A DNA stretch of 64,000 bases from Candidatus Gastranaerophilales bacterium (GCA_900766355.1 CAAFVD010000013.1:1-64000), one strand, 5' to 3'. Shown: positions 7,177 to 15,974, numbered from the stretch's first letter. Translations and numbers: made by a program. Notes: generated from the sequence alone by a model not told the origin.

Positions 7177-8157
7177 TTATCCTCTGCTCATTTCTCCAAG
7201 CATGATAAATTCTTTTAATGGTGATACTTGTTTTGCTAATTTATAAAAATCTTTGACGAGTAACATTTTGGTTTTTATCCATTGAAAATTACTTGCAACA
7301 AAGTATTCTTTTTGTTTTTCTGAGGTTTTTAGGTATCTTTTAGTTTTGACGTAGAGTTTGAAATGGCGTTTACGTTTAAGGATTTCACGAGTTGCGTAAT
7401 ACATCATTCCATCAAGGTCAATTTCATATCCGTCAGAATAATTAAAATCAATTACGTAATTTTCGTTATCGTCTGTAGAAACTAAGAAGTAACCAATTAT
7501 TCTGCTTGAGGCAGAATCTTCAATTACATATCTGTATGAGGTTGAATACGTAAGACCGTGACAAAAAGTTTCTGCAAATTCTTTAGCGCTTCGCTCTAGT
7601 GTTGGTTTGAAGTAAGTGATTAGAGAATCGTTATATATTTCAGAAATTTCTTTTAGGTCAGAATCTTTTAATCTGCGATATTTGATTGTATTTGTTTTTT
7701 GGAAAGTTTTTCTTGTAACTTCCCAAATTTCTTCGGCAGAACATTGTCTGAATCCACAACCTGAAATAAATAGATTTAGTAAATCTGTATTTAGTTCATC
7801 TATAATCGCATAGAATGTAGTTGCACCATTTGCACCGTAATGGGATATTATGAATTCAATTAGTTGTTTTGCGACATCATAAGCGTTTTCAGAGAAAAAT
7901 AATTGTGATATTGCAATTTTAGAATAGTTGCCAACAATAGGTGAAACGGTTATTGCACCAAGAGATTCGTTATTTTCAGAGATTATGTATGATTCATCTA
8001 AAAACTTGTATCTTAATGGCAAAAGATTATGGATACAAGAGAACGGCCCAATTGCTAAAAGCTTTAAGAACCAGTTATTCTTATTAGTATTTAGAAACGG
8101 AATTAAATTTTTGATTTTTGAATGGTTAAATAAATTTAATTTTTGAATCTTTGCCAT
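7177..8157 (-). CDS. GNAT-like acyltransferase-fold protein
   Basis: About 326 residues. The central part (about 150-260) reads like a GNAT domain: Y-R-R-L-K-D-S-D-L-K-E-I-S-E-I-Y-N followed by strand-helix segments with R-I-I-G-Y-F-L-V. The N-terminal part resembles a second, degraded copy. The acetyl-CoA loop R/QxxGxG/A is not clear, so activity is uncertain. Start ATG 8157 is preferred over the codon 12 residues upstream because a near-consensus promoter (TTGAAC-N17-TATAAT, 8165-8193) puts the transcript start at about the ATG. No partner gene suggests a substrate. Confidence 0.5.
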   Translation of the reverse strand: MAKIQKLNLFNHSKIKNLIPFLNTNKNNWFLKLLAIGPFSCIHNLLPLRYKFLDESYIISENNESLGAITVSPIVGNYSKIAISQLFFSENAYDVAKQLIEFIISHYGANGATTFYAIIDELNTDLLNLFISGCGFRQCSAEEIWEVTRKTFQKTNTIKYRRLKDSDLKEISEIYNDSLITYFKPTLERSAKEFAETFCHGLTYSTSYRYVIEDSASSRIIGYFLVSTDDNENYVIDFNYSDGYEIDLDGMMYYATREILKRKRHFKLYVKTKRYLKTSEKQKEYFVASNFQWIKTKMLLVKDFYKLAKQVSPLKEFIMLGEMSRG

Positions 8158-8164
8158 ACTTCTG

Positions 8165-8193
8165 ATTATAGTATTTATGTAAAATTTGTTCAA
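8165..8193 (-). promoter_or_regulatory. Sigma-70-type promoter next to a start codon
   Basis: TTGAAC-N17-TATAAT on the minus strand. The -10 box ends 8 bp before ATG 8157, so the transcript would be leaderless or nearly so. Confidence 0.6.
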
Positions 8194-8230
8194 TGAGTTT
8201 TTTTAAGTTGTTTGAAAATTATTCATAATA

Positions 8231-8264
8231 AAAAATAGACCGTTTATTATAAACGGTCTATTTT
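8231..8264. terminator. Bidirectional terminator
   Basis: Long perfect stem around TAGACCGTTT / AAACGGTCTA flanked by A- and T-runs, just downstream (minus strand) of hpf's upstream neighbour and upstream of the hpf stop region. Confidence 0.75.
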
Positions 8265-8285
8265 ATTAGCTAAGCTATATATCTT

Positions 8286-8672
8286 TTAGTCAATAGCCTT
8301 TATATCTGCTACTTCTTCTTCATCATCTTCAACAACGTCTATTTCTGCGTTTCTGATGGTGTTCTTGTCAGCATATAAAGATTTGCTCTTAACTTTTTTA
8401 ACTTGTCTGTCTAGTTTATCAGCGATTAAATCTATACTAGCATACATAGATTCTGCAGATTCTTCAACATTAACAACATTTCCACTATTTAGTGTGCATT
8501 TTACTTCCGCAACATGTTTGCCTGATGCTGCTGGGTTTTTAATAACGGACAAAATAACTTTAATACCCTGAATTTGATCATAATGGTTAACAACTTTGCC
8601 TAATTTTTCTTTTACATAAGCTTTGATAGCATCTGTGATTTCGATGTTTTTACCATTTACGTGTATATGCAT
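8286..8672 (-). CDS. hpf: Ribosome hibernation promoting factor, short form
   Basis: Binds the 30S decoding region and inactivates ribosomes in slow growth. The S30AE fold is visible from residue 1: M-H-I-H-V-N-G-K-N-I-E-I-T-D-A-I-K-A-Y-V, then the strand-helix-strand with H-V-A-E-V-K-C-T and a basic D-K-L-D-R-Q-V-K-K helix. At 128 residues it lacks the C-terminal dimerisation domain of long HPF and ends in an acidic tail. ATG 8672 has an ideal GGAGGCATAC site; the ORF extension upstream does not fit the family. A TATAAT box lies about 40 bp upstream. It is monocistronic. Confidence 0.9.
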   Translation of the reverse strand: MHIHVNGKNIEITDAIKAYVKEKLGKVVNHYDQIQGIKVILSVIKNPAASGKHVAEVKCTLNSGNVVNVEESAESMYASIDLIADKLDRQVKKVKSKSLYADKNTIRNAEIDVVEDDEEEVADIKAID

Positions 8673-8733
8673 GTATGCCTCCAATAATGTGTACTTTTCC
8701 ATTATACAACATACTTAACAAATTTTAAAGTGA

Positions 8734-8952
8734 TTAATCTGTAATTATTTGTGGAATTTCAACATTAGGTGTACCAATAACCCTAACCAATTCCAATACT
8801 GATGCCTTCATTTGACATTTTTGAGATGTTCCTTTGAAAAAGTCGCTATAAAAACAACCTTCACAATTACAACCTCTTTTATAACATTCTAATGCTGTTG
8901 GCGTCCATCTTCTAACAGCAATAGCTCTCCCCATATCACGACTTCTAAACAA
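8734..8952 (-). CDS. Small Cys-rich protein, unknown
   Basis: About 72 residues. Five cysteines in the order C-x4-6-C-x-C-x2-C and a later C suggest a bound metal; the core reads ECYKRGCNCEGCFY then KCQMK. Small proteins with this W-T-P..CY..GCNC..C pattern occur in other anaerobes, but I know of no assigned function. The start is probably TTG 8952, five bases after GGAGG; ATG 8934 is the alternative but is too far from that site. The stretch 8965-9298 upstream holds several CATG-containing short inverted repeats and the promoter of the divergent nitroreductase. Confidence 0.6.
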   Translation of the reverse strand: MFRSRDMGRAIAVRRWTPTALECYKRGCNCEGCFYSDFFKGTSQKCQMKASVLELVRVIGTPNVEIPQIITD

Positions 8953-9245
8953 CCTGTCCTCCAAGTATTTCCACCAATATATTTATGATAGTTCTAAAGA
9001 ACCATTTCCCGTAGGCTTTCTTAACCTTTCTTTCATTATATGGGTTAAGCATGTTTTTACAACCCGTTTGTAAATGTTTATTACAAAGAGTTTTAGAGGG
9101 TCTAAAGCCTGTAATAGCTTGATTTGTTTAAGTCTTAACCATGTCAATATCGCACCATGACATGATTGTAGAGTTTTAAATCATGTAATCATGCTCATGG
9201 CATGGGTTTTCATGATTTTATTGTGTATGAAGAAATGTAAAAAAG

Positions 9246-9274
9246 TTGGCATGTTGCTAAAATTTTTGTATCAT
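9246..9274 (+). promoter_or_regulatory. Sigma-70-type promoter of the nitroreductase
   Basis: TTGGCA at 9246-9251, 17 bp, TATCAT at 9269-9274, giving a ~17-nt leader before ATG 9299. Confidence 0.6.
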
Positions 9275-9298
9275 TCGACAGTGGGACGGTAGAAATTG

Positions 9299-9832
9299 AT
9301 GCAAGAAAACCTCGTTATTAAAACCATATTAAACAGAAAAAGTGTAAGGCAATTTTCTGATAAACCGGTAGAAAAGGATAAGATATTAACCATACTTCGT
9401 GCCGGCATGTCAGCACCGTCAGCCCGCAATCGTCAGCCTTGGAAGTTTGTGGTAGTAGATGATAAAGATTTATTGAAAGCTATGGGTGCAGAGCTTCCGC
9501 ACGCAAAAATGCTTTTGAATTCGCCTCTTGGAATTGTCGTTTGCGGAGATATTAGCAACAAAGAAGATAGAACTGCCAATACATTTTGGGTGCAAGATTG
9601 TTGTGCGGCAGTTGAAAATATTTTAATAGCAACAGAGGCTCTAGGTTTAGGTGCGGTTTGGACTGCGTGTTATCCAAAAGAAGATAGGGTTGAAATTCCT
9701 CAGAGAATATTGAATTTACCAGAATACATTGTTCCTTTATGTGTAATTCCTATGGGATATCCAAAATCAGATAATTCTCCTATTGAAAAATGGAATGAAG
9801 AAAATATTATTTATAACAAATATTCGCAATAA
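9299..9832 (+). CDS. Nitroreductase-family flavoprotein
   Basis: FMN-dependent NAD(P)H oxidoreductase. The N-terminal R-K-S-V-R-Q-F and A-P-S-A-R-N-R-Q-P-W-K-F blocks bind FMN phosphate, and the later A-L-G-L-G-A-V-W-T and M-G-Y-P segments complete the fold. Its 177 residues are usual for the short single-domain family that works as a homodimer. ATG 9299 is preferred to the TTG directly before it. The natural substrate cannot be read from the sequence. It is monocistronic and convergent with the rnpA operon. Confidence 0.88.
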   Translation: MQENLVIKTILNRKSVRQFSDKPVEKDKILTILRAGMSAPSARNRQPWKFVVVDDKDLLKAMGAELPHAKMLLNSPLGIVVCGDISNKEDRTANTFWVQDCCAAVENILIATEALGLGAVWTACYPKEDRVEIPQRILNLPEYIVPLCVIPMGYPKSDNSPIEKWNEENIIYNKYSQ

Positions 9833-9838
9833 AAATGG

Positions 9839-10435
9839 TTATTGTTTACCCCTCAAATCGGAAGGTGGATTTTTCCCAAATCCTGAACGTGTTTTAATTG
9901 CACCCCATGCTCGATACATTCCGTTTTCATAGGTGACGAGATAGTAACCACCTTCTGGAATATATTCAATCGTTGCATTTTGGTAAACGTATTCTTCGGG
10001 TTCGGGAGTGATAGAATCTTCTGCATATTTTGCTTTCAAAACCTTTTGGATTTTTTCTTTTGTGCGTTGTTTTCTGGGTTTGTATTTGAAACGACCAGTT
10101 TTGTAAGACTGTTCTTGGCGGTATTTTTCGACTTCTTCTTGACTTTCTGCCAACTTAAAAACAGGTATTACAGCCATAAGATTGCCTGATTGTATAAATA
10201 GCAAAAATTCCTTGTCATCACTCAAGGCAAGTTCATATATTCCAGGTTTTAGATACTTTCCGTTGTAATCGCTAATATAATCAGCAAGTCTTAAAATAGG
10301 GTGTTTGCACTCAGAATATCCGTATCTATATAGTTCGCTCTGTCCTTCTAATAGACCAGATGGGTATCGTGGGTACAATTTAGTTTCATCTATAATACGA
10401 ACATTTGGTGGCGTTGCACGTTCTACAAGAGGCAT
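9839..10435 (-). CDS. Hypothetical protein coupled to rnpA
   Basis: 198 residues, no family recognised. The N-terminal ~95 residues look like a beta-rich domain (R-Y-G-Y-S-E-C-K-H-P, Y-L-K-P-G-I-Y-E-L-A-L-S). A very basic linker follows (about 115-140), then a second short beta segment near Y-I-P-E-G-G-Y-Y-L-V-T-Y. No signal peptide or membrane segment is seen. Its start overlaps the rnpA stop by one base (TAATG), so the two are co-translated. In many bacteria rnpA is followed by yidD and yidC; this is neither. Confidence 0.6.
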   Translation of the reverse strand: MPLVERATPPNVRIIDETKLYPRYPSGLLEGQSELYRYGYSECKHPILRLADYISDYNGKYLKPGIYELALSDDKEFLLFIQSGNLMAVIPVFKLAESQEEVEKYRQEQSYKTGRFKYKPRKQRTKEKIQKVLKAKYAEDSITPEPEEYVYQNATIEYIPEGGYYLVTYENGMYRAWGAIKTRSGFGKNPPSDLRGKQ

Positions 10436-10779
10436 TATTTTATCTCCTTGAGAAGTTCTTTTATTGATGAGTCTATTTCTTTAAACGATTTACCTAATGC
10501 TCTTGATTTCCCAACAAAAACGATGGATTGGGTGTTTTTAAAATCAAAACCATCTTTAATAATCAATCTTACACTTTCTCGCATAAGACGTTTTAATCTG
10601 TTTCGTTTAACTGCTCGTTTGTGAGTTTTTTTGCTGACGACAAAACCAATTTTACAATTAGAATCGATTTTTTTTTGTCCTAAAAACATTATTATTCCGT
10701 TCTTATAAAAAGAATTTTGTATGCGGTATGTTGCATTAAAAGCGGACTTGTTTTTTAACCTATAATTCTTTTTTAACAT
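10435..10779 (-). CDS. rnpA: Ribonuclease P protein component
   Basis: Protein cofactor of the RNase P ribozyme, which matures tRNA 5' ends. 114 residues with the family core: N-terminal L-K-x2-x-F-x-A, central beta-sheet I-G-F-V-V-S-K-K, and the RNR helix K-R-A-V-K-R-N-R-L-K-R-L-M-R-E. The usual upstream rpmH is absent; a LuxR-type gene lies upstream instead. TATAAT at 10787-10792 lies 7 bp before ATG 10779, so the mRNA may start at the ATG. The downstream hypothetical is translationally coupled. Confidence 0.93.
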   Translation of the reverse strand: MLKKNYRLKNKSAFNATYRIQNSFYKNGIIMFLGQKKIDSNCKIGFVVSKKTHKRAVKRNRLKRLMRESVRLIIKDGFDFKNTQSIVFVGKSRALGKSFKEIDSSIKELLKEIK

Positions 10780-10817
10780 ATAAAATATTATACTCCAATT
10801 ATTGAATCGGTAAAGAT

Positions 10818-11042
10818 TTATTCGGTAAAATGCTCAGTATTTATAATTCTTAATTTTATAGCCCTCACCGCTAAAACAACTCTAGAGTGGATACCTGTTT
10901 TTTGATATATTGCAAGAATGTGAGCTTTTACAGTATGAGTTGTAATGCAAAGTTTTTCTGCAATCTCAGGATTGGATAATCCTTGAATAATAAACTTCAA
11001 AATTTCATATTCTCTATCTGTTAAATTCCAAATATTGTTCAT
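10818..11042 (-). CDS. Stand-alone LuxR/GerE-type HTH regulator
   Basis: 74 residues that are little more than a LuxR-type helix-turn-helix: L-T-D-R-E-Y-E-I-L-K-F-I-I-Q-G, then L-S-N-P-E-I-A-E-K-L, then T-T-H-T-V-K-A-H-I as recognition helix. There is no receiver or ligand domain, as in GerE, so activity would be set by its level or a partner. It is divergent from the CHAP peptidase gene with about 125 bp between. It resembles the C-terminal domain of the NarL regulator at 38064. Confidence 0.88.
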   Translation of the reverse strand: MNNIWNLTDREYEILKFIIQGLSNPEIAEKLCITTHTVKAHILAIYQKTGIHSRVVLAVRAIKLRIINTEHFTE

Positions 11043-11124
11043 ATTATATATGATACTTTATTTTTTATAAAATCCTTTAACGTATTTACCAGTTTTTATG
11101 GTGATAGAAAATATTTTAAAAAAA

Positions 11125-11155
11125 GCAATTTTTTTTTCTAAAAATACTTTATATA
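11125..11155 (+). promoter_or_regulatory. GCAATT-N15-ACTTTATATA promoter-like element
   Basis: An exact consensus copy: GCAATT 11125-11130, ACTTTATATA 11146-11155, 15 bp before ATG 11171. The mRNA leader is therefore only a few bases long and contains AAGAGG. Confidence 0.65.
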
Positions 11156-11170
11156 AATAAGAGGATTTTA

Positions 11171-12091
11171 ATGACAGAATTTTACGATATAAATTTTCAA
11201 CCAGTTTTGCAACGAGATGATACTTTGGGCAAACAAAAGGCGCTAAATAAAGGTGAAACACCATTGTTTAGTTATAAAGTGAATTCAAATAATAGTTTTT
11301 TCCCAAATATATCATTTGGGAAAACCAAAATTATTCCACCAAAAGTTGGGAAAATTGCAAAACCTTTTGAACAAAAAACAATGTCATTAATGTATAAAAA
11401 GCCTCATAAAACAAATTTATTGAATGTTGCACAAAACCATCTTGGAATTCAGGAAGTAACGCAAGATGAATATGATAAACTTTCTCCACAAGAAAAACGT
11501 AATACTCAAATGCATCTTATTGGGGATTATGGAGAGTTAAATCATCAATGGTGCGCTCATACTGTTAGTCATTTGTCAGAAGAAGCTGGTATGAAAATAG
11601 ACGGACATAAAAAGTCTGTAAAAGAGTTTATTGATTGGGCAACGGATAAGAAAACATATAAACCGATAAAAGAACAAGAAATTACTCCTAAAAATTATAA
11701 ACAAGAACGTGCATCAAGAGAAAAACAAATTAGACAACAAACAAAATCAATGCATGAAGGTGATTATATTATTTGGAAGTCATCTTATATGGTACAACTT
11801 TCTGGTGGCCAGTTAAAAGAATTTGATGCAAGTCATATTGGTATAATAGAGTCTGTTAATCCTGATGGTTCAATAACAGTTATTGAAGGAAATGCAAACG
11901 AAATAAAGAGTGACAAGGGCGAACGAGAAATTGTTAATGCCCCTTGGGAAGGTATTTATGGAAATCAAGAAGTTGGTGAGTTTCAAGAACTCAATAGGAG
12001 AGATGGATTAATTAGAAAAGTTTATACTCCAAAAGAGCTTGCTAAGTTTGGTTATAGTGGATTTATTGATAATAGTAAGATAGTTAAGTAA
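11171..12091 (+). CDS. CHAP/NlpC-like amidase-peptidase
   Basis: 306 residues. The C-terminal ~200 residues look like a papain-fold cell-wall hydrolase: catalytic Cys128 in Q-W-C-A-H-T-V, His222 in D-A-S-H-I-G-I-I-E, and a polar third residue in V-I-E-G-N near 240. A conserved basic insertion (~165-195) separates the first two. The N-terminal ~75 residues are disordered and carry a P-N-I-S-F-G motif of the kind seen in other lineage proteins here; no classical signal peptide is visible. A role in peptidoglycan cleavage is inferred. It has its own GCAATT-class promoter. Confidence 0.65.
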   Translation: MTEFYDINFQPVLQRDDTLGKQKALNKGETPLFSYKVNSNNSFFPNISFGKTKIIPPKVGKIAKPFEQKTMSLMYKKPHKTNLLNVAQNHLGIQEVTQDEYDKLSPQEKRNTQMHLIGDYGELNHQWCAHTVSHLSEEAGMKIDGHKKSVKEFIDWATDKKTYKPIKEQEITPKNYKQERASREKQIRQQTKSMHEGDYIIWKSSYMVQLSGGQLKEFDASHIGIIESVNPDGSITVIEGNANEIKSDKGEREIVNAPWEGIYGNQEVGEFQELNRRDGLIRKVYTPKELAKFGYSGFIDNSKIVK

Positions 12092-12175
12092 TAAATAAAC
12101 CGTTTGTCTTGAAAAATTTGTTAGCATAACAAGTTTTATTCATACATTGTGATACGTAGATTCTTCTTGCACTAC

Positions 12176-12204
12176 TTGAAAGTTTCCGAATTTTTATGTA
12201 GTAT
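12176..12204 (+). promoter_or_regulatory. Sigma-70-type promoter of clpC
   Basis: TTGAAA 12176-12181, 17 bp, TAGTAT 12199-12204. A ~40-nt AT-rich leader and TAGGAG precede ATG 12253. No CIRCE or CtsR-type operator was seen. Confidence 0.55.
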
Positions 12205-12252
12205 AGATATATAAATTTTATTTTATGCATAAATATAGGAGAATTAAATTAA

Positions 12253-14751
12253 ATGTTCGAACGTTTTACAGAGAAAGCTATTAAAGTAATAATGCTTGCT
12301 CAAGAAGAGGCTAGAAGACTCGGACACAATTTTGTGGGAACTGAACAAGTTTTATTGGGTCTTATTGGCGAAGGTACAGGCGTTGCAGCAAAAACCCTAA
12401 AATCTATGGGAGTTAATCTAAAAGATGCTCGTGTAGAGGTTGAAAAAATCATCGGTAGAGGTTCAGGTTTTGTTGCAGTAGAAATTCCTTTCACCCCTAG
12501 AGCAAAGAGAGTTCTTGAATTATCTTGGGACGAAGCAAGACAATTAGGACACAATTATATTGGTACTGAACACTTACTTTTAGGTCTTATAAGAGAAGGT
12601 GAAGGTGTTGCAGCAAGAGTTTTGGAAAACCTTGGTGTTGACCTTAACAAAATCAGAACAAATGTTGTAAAAATGCTTGGTGAATCAAAATCACAAACAG
12701 TTTCATCAGGTGGTGGTTCAGCACCTACATCAAAGGTTAAAACTCCGTCATTAGATGAATACGGTACAGATTTAACACTTGCAGCTGCAGAAATGCGTCT
12801 TGACCCAGTTGTTGGTCGTGAAAAAGAAATTGAACGTGTTATTCAGATTTTAGCACGCCGTACAAAAAATAACCCAGTATTATTGGGTGAACCAGGTGTT
12901 GGTAAAACTGCAGTAGCAGAAGGTTTGGCTACAAGAATAGTAAACGGTGAAGTTCCTGATATCTTAGAAGATAAAAAAGTTATTCAATTAGATATGGGTC
13001 TTTTGATTGCTGGTACAAAATACAGAGGTGAGTTTGAAGAACGTCTTAAAAAGATTATGGACGAAATCAGACAAGCTGGTAATGTTATTCTTGTAATTGA
13101 TGAAATGCATACTCTAATCGGTGCTGGTGCAGCTGAAGGTGCTATCGATGCTGCAAACATTTTGAAACCAGCTCTATCAAGAGGTGAAATTCAAGTAATC
13201 GGTGCTACAACATTAGATGAATATAGAAAATACATCGAAAAAGATTCAGCATTAGAAAGAAGATTCCAATCAATTATTATTGAAGAACCTTCTATTGATG
13301 AAACAATCGAAATTATACGTGGTTTGAAATTCAAATACGAAGAACACCATGAATTAGTTATATCAGATGAGGCTGTTGTTGCGGCTACAAAATTATCAGC
13401 GAAATATGTAACAGACAGATTCCTTCCTGATAAAGCTATTGATGCTTTAGATGAGGCTAGTTCAAAAGTTAGATTAAAAGTTTCATCACTTTGTCCTGAG
13501 GCTCGTGAACTTGATAAAAAGTTAAAAGAAATCGTTAAAGATAAAGAAGAAGCAATAAGAAATCAAGATTTTGAAAAAGCATCTTCTTTACGTGACGATG
13601 AAGCTGATATGAAGGACAAAATCAGAGAAGTAACAGAACAATGGAAAAAAGATAACGAGGCAAATAAACCTGTTGTAACGGCAGAAGATGTAGCTGAAGT
13701 TATTGCAACAATGACAGGTGTACCTGTTACAAGATTGACAGAAGGTGAAAGCGAAAGATTGTTGAATCTTGAAAAAGTTCTTCATGAACGTGTAATCGGT
13801 CAAAATGATGCAATTGTTGCGGTATCAAAAGCAATCAGACGTGCAAGAGTTGGTTTGAAATCACCAAACAGACCTATCGGAAGTTTTATTTTCTCAGGTC
13901 CTACAGGTGTTGGTAAAACAGAACTTGCAAAAGCTTTAGCAGCAGCAATGTTTGGTTCTGAGGATAATATGATTCGTGTTGATATGTCAGAATTTATGGA
14001 AAAACATTCAACTGCGAAACTTATTGGTTCTCCTCCAGGATATGTTGGCTATGATGATGGTGGACAACTTTCTGAACTTGTTAGAAAGAAACCTTATTCA
14101 GTTATTCTTTTTGACGAAATCGAAAAAGCTCACCCTGATATCTTCAACATCATGTTACAAATCCTTGATGATGGACGTTTGACAGATGCTAAAGGTCGTC
14201 ATATCAACTTTAAGAATACAGTTATAATTATGACATCAAATGTTGGTGCAAGTATGATTACAACTCAAGGAAAACTTGGTTTCTCTACTGCAGAAAACGA
14301 AAAGAAAGATAAGTACGAAAAACTTAAAGATACAGTTAATGAGGAATTGAAAAAGGCATTTAGACCTGAATTCCTTAACCGTATTGATGATATTATCGTA
14401 TTTGCTCACTTGTCTAAGGAAGAAATCAGAGAAATCGTTGACTTGATGATGAAAGACTTGTTCAAGAGATTGTCTGAACGTGAATTGACAATGGAAGTAA
14501 CTGATGAAGTTAAAGATTTCTTGGCAAAAGACGGTTATTCAGAAGCTTATGGTGCAAGACCTTTAAGACGTCTTATCCAAAGAAAGATTGAAGATGAACT
14601 TGCAGAAGAAATTCTTACTAATGCTTATGAACCTGGTGATACAATCCTTTTGAAATTAAAAGATGATAAGATTGTATTTGAGAAAAAATCAGGTGAAAAG
14701 CAAGCAGAAGAACAGGTTGAAGAACAACCAAAGGCAGAAGTTCAAGAATAA
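12253..14751 (+). CDS. clpC: ClpC-type AAA+ unfoldase
   Basis: HSP100 chaperone that feeds substrates to ClpP. 832 residues in the usual order: two N-terminal repeats (about 1-145), AAA-1 with P-loop GEPGVGKT near 212-219, the middle domain with a UVR-like motif (K-E-E-A-I-R-N-Q-D-F-E-K-A, about 430-455), AAA-2 with GPTGVGKT near 549-556 and sensor elements, and a Clp C-terminal domain with G-A-R-P-L-R-R. The UVR motif separates ClpC from ClpA/ClpB. No mcsA/mcsB/ctsR genes are adjacent, as in Cyanobacteria. It is monocistronic with a strong terminator. Confidence 0.96.
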   Translation: MFERFTEKAIKVIMLAQEEARRLGHNFVGTEQVLLGLIGEGTGVAAKTLKSMGVNLKDARVEVEKIIGRGSGFVAVEIPFTPRAKRVLELSWDEARQLGHNYIGTEHLLLGLIREGEGVAARVLENLGVDLNKIRTNVVKMLGESKSQTVSSGGGSAPTSKVKTPSLDEYGTDLTLAAAEMRLDPVVGREKEIERVIQILARRTKNNPVLLGEPGVGKTAVAEGLATRIVNGEVPDILEDKKVIQLDMGLLIAGTKYRGEFEERLKKIMDEIRQAGNVILVIDEMHTLIGAGAAEGAIDAANILKPALSRGEIQVIGATTLDEYRKYIEKDSALERRFQSIIIEEPSIDETIEIIRGLKFKYEEHHELVISDEAVVAATKLSAKYVTDRFLPDKAIDALDEASSKVRLKVSSLCPEARELDKKLKEIVKDKEEAIRNQDFEKASSLRDDEADMKDKIREVTEQWKKDNEANKPVVTAEDVAEVIATMTGVPVTRLTEGESERLLNLEKVLHERVIGQNDAIVAVSKAIRRARVGLKSPNRPIGSFIFSGPTGVGKTELAKALAAAMFGSEDNMIRVDMSEFMEKHSTAKLIGSPPGYVGYDDGGQLSELVRKKPYSVILFDEIEKAHPDIFNIMLQILDDGRLTDAKGRHINFKNTVIIMTSNVGASMITTQGKLGFSTAENEKKDKYEKLKDTVNEELKKAFRPEFLNRIDDIIVFAHLSKEEIREIVDLMMKDLFKRLSERELTMEVTDEVKDFLAKDGYSEAYGARPLRRLIQRKIEDELAEEILTNAYEPGDTILLKLKDDKIVFEKKSGEKQAEEQVEEQPKAEVQE

Positions 14752-14773
14752 TAATTGAATTTTTATAATACTA

Positions 14774-14813
14774 AAAACCTGTAGTAAATATTTGATTTGC
14801 TACAGGTTTTTTA
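14774..14813 (+). terminator. Terminator of clpC
   Basis: An 11-bp stem AAAACCTGTAG / CTACAGGTTTT followed by T's, about 25 bp after the clpC stop. Confidence 0.85.
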
Positions 14814-14906
14814 ATGGGGATTTTTGTTTTGATTTTTATAAAAATATGAATTAGAAAAAAATCTTTTTTTTATATATACTAAAAAAAGGAATAGAGGGAG
14901 TATGAT

Positions 14907-15344
14907 ATGACAGTATTAAAAATTCAAAGATTAGAACATAATAAAATTTTACCTGAATATAAAACAGAAGGTGCTGCAGGAATGGATTTGTGTGCGGCAA
15001 TAGAAGAACCTATTGTTTTAAAACCATTAGAGAGAACGCTTGTTCCAACAGGTTTAAAAATTGAGTTAGAGCATGGTTATGAAGCACAAGTAAGACCACG
15101 TTCTGGTTTATCAATCAAACATGGTATCACATTGATTAACTGTGTAGGTACGATAGATGAAGATTATAGGGGCGAAGTTTGTGTTCCGATAGTTAATATT
15201 TCTAACGAAACTTATGCAATTCAACCTCAAGAAAGAATTGCTCAAATGGTAATTGCAAGAGCTGAACAAGCAAAAATCGAAGTTGTAACAGAATTAACTG
15301 ACACTGTTAGAGGTGAAGGTGGGTTTGGTTCTACAGGTAAATAA
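14907..15344 (+). CDS. dut: dUTP diphosphatase
   Basis: Hydrolyses dUTP to dUMP, keeping uracil out of DNA and supplying dTMP synthesis. 145 residues with all five motifs of the homotrimeric family: A-G-M-D-L-C-A, R-P-R-S-G-L-S, G-T-I-D-E-D-Y-R-G-E, R-I-A-Q-M-V-I, and the C-terminal R-G-E-G-G-F-G-S-T-G that closes over the base. The start is preceded by AGAGGGAG. It is monocistronic. With tmk at the right edge of the window it is one of two dTTP-supply genes here. Confidence 0.96.
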   Translation: MTVLKIQRLEHNKILPEYKTEGAAGMDLCAAIEEPIVLKPLERTLVPTGLKIELEHGYEAQVRPRSGLSIKHGITLINCVGTIDEDYRGEVCVPIVNISNETYAIQPQERIAQMVIARAEQAKIEVVTELTDTVRGEGGFGSTGK

Positions 15345-15451
15345 TTTTGGTATAAAACAAAAATAATATAATAAATCTCCTTGCGTAGTACAGATGTTGA
15401 ATTGATAAAATTGTCAATCTTTTTTAAATTCTTACTGAAAGGAGATTTTTT

Positions 15452-15760
15452 ATGAGTAAGTGTTTAAAAAGATTAAAATGTAAAAGGCGATTTTTTGTAA
15501 ATTATTTTGTTGTCAGTTTAGTTTTAATGTTACTGGCATGTTTGATGGTTATGTTATTCAAGCATAATATTTATGCAATGATATCGCATTGTTATAGTTT
15601 AACTTACCACGAATTTATACATCACGTATTCGGGTTTATGTCTTTGTGGAAGGCATTTATTGTACAGTTTGCCCTAGCGCCAGCTATAGCTTTTTGGTGG
15701 CTTGAAAAACATAAAGAATATCAACACGATGATGATGAATATAATATGCGTAGAATGTAA
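15452..15760 (+). CDS. Small two-helix membrane protein, unknown
   Basis: 102 residues. A very basic N-terminus (K-C-L-K-R-L-K-C-K-R-R) is followed by two hydrophobic segments near 18-36 and 66-83, so both ends should lie in the cytoplasm. The inter-helix loop is His/Tyr-rich (S-L-T-Y-H-E-F-I-H-H-V) and the tail is acidic then basic. ATG 15452 has an excellent GAAAGGAG site. No family recognised. It ends at a bidirectional terminator shared with the convergent 47-residue gene. Confidence 0.65.
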   Translation: MSKCLKRLKCKRRFFVNYFVVSLVLMLLACLMVMLFKHNIYAMISHCYSLTYHEFIHHVFGFMSLWKAFIVQFALAPAIAFWWLEKHKEYQHDDDEYNMRRM

Positions 15761-15771
15761 AATATAAAAGG

Positions 15772-15797
15772 TGGGATATCTTAAAGGGTATCCCATT
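15772..15797. terminator. Bidirectional terminator
   Basis: Stem TGGGATA / TATCCCA at 15772-15795 between convergent genes ending at 15760 (+) and 15808 (-). Confidence 0.7.
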
Positions 15798-15807
15798 TTA
15801 GTATTCT

Positions 15808-15951
15808 TTAGCCTTCAATGGTTACATTAAACTTATCGAAATCTATTTTTACAGAAGGTTGTTTATCTTTGTTTAATTTAGCTCTTAGAGTTAGCCAATC
15901 TTTAATAATTGAATTTGTTGTATAGTTTTTTTCTATTGTGGTTGATGTCAT
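15808..15951 (-). CDS. 47-residue protein with lineage promoter
   Basis: A short frame of 47 residues starting M-T-S-T-T-I-E-K and ending F-N-V-T-I-E-G. It has a central amphipathic helix (D-W-L-T-L-R-A-K-L) and no membrane segment. Support: start and stop fit neatly between a GCAATT-class promoter 24-54 bp upstream and a terminator just downstream, and codon use matches the neighbours. The ribosome site is weak (AAAGG about 10 bp upstream). I know of no homologue. Confidence 0.5.
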   Translation of the reverse strand: MTSTTIEKNYTTNSIIKDWLTLRAKLNKDKQPSVKIDFDKFNVTIEG

Positions 15952-15974
15952 ATTTGGGGTTACCTTTCTACTCC

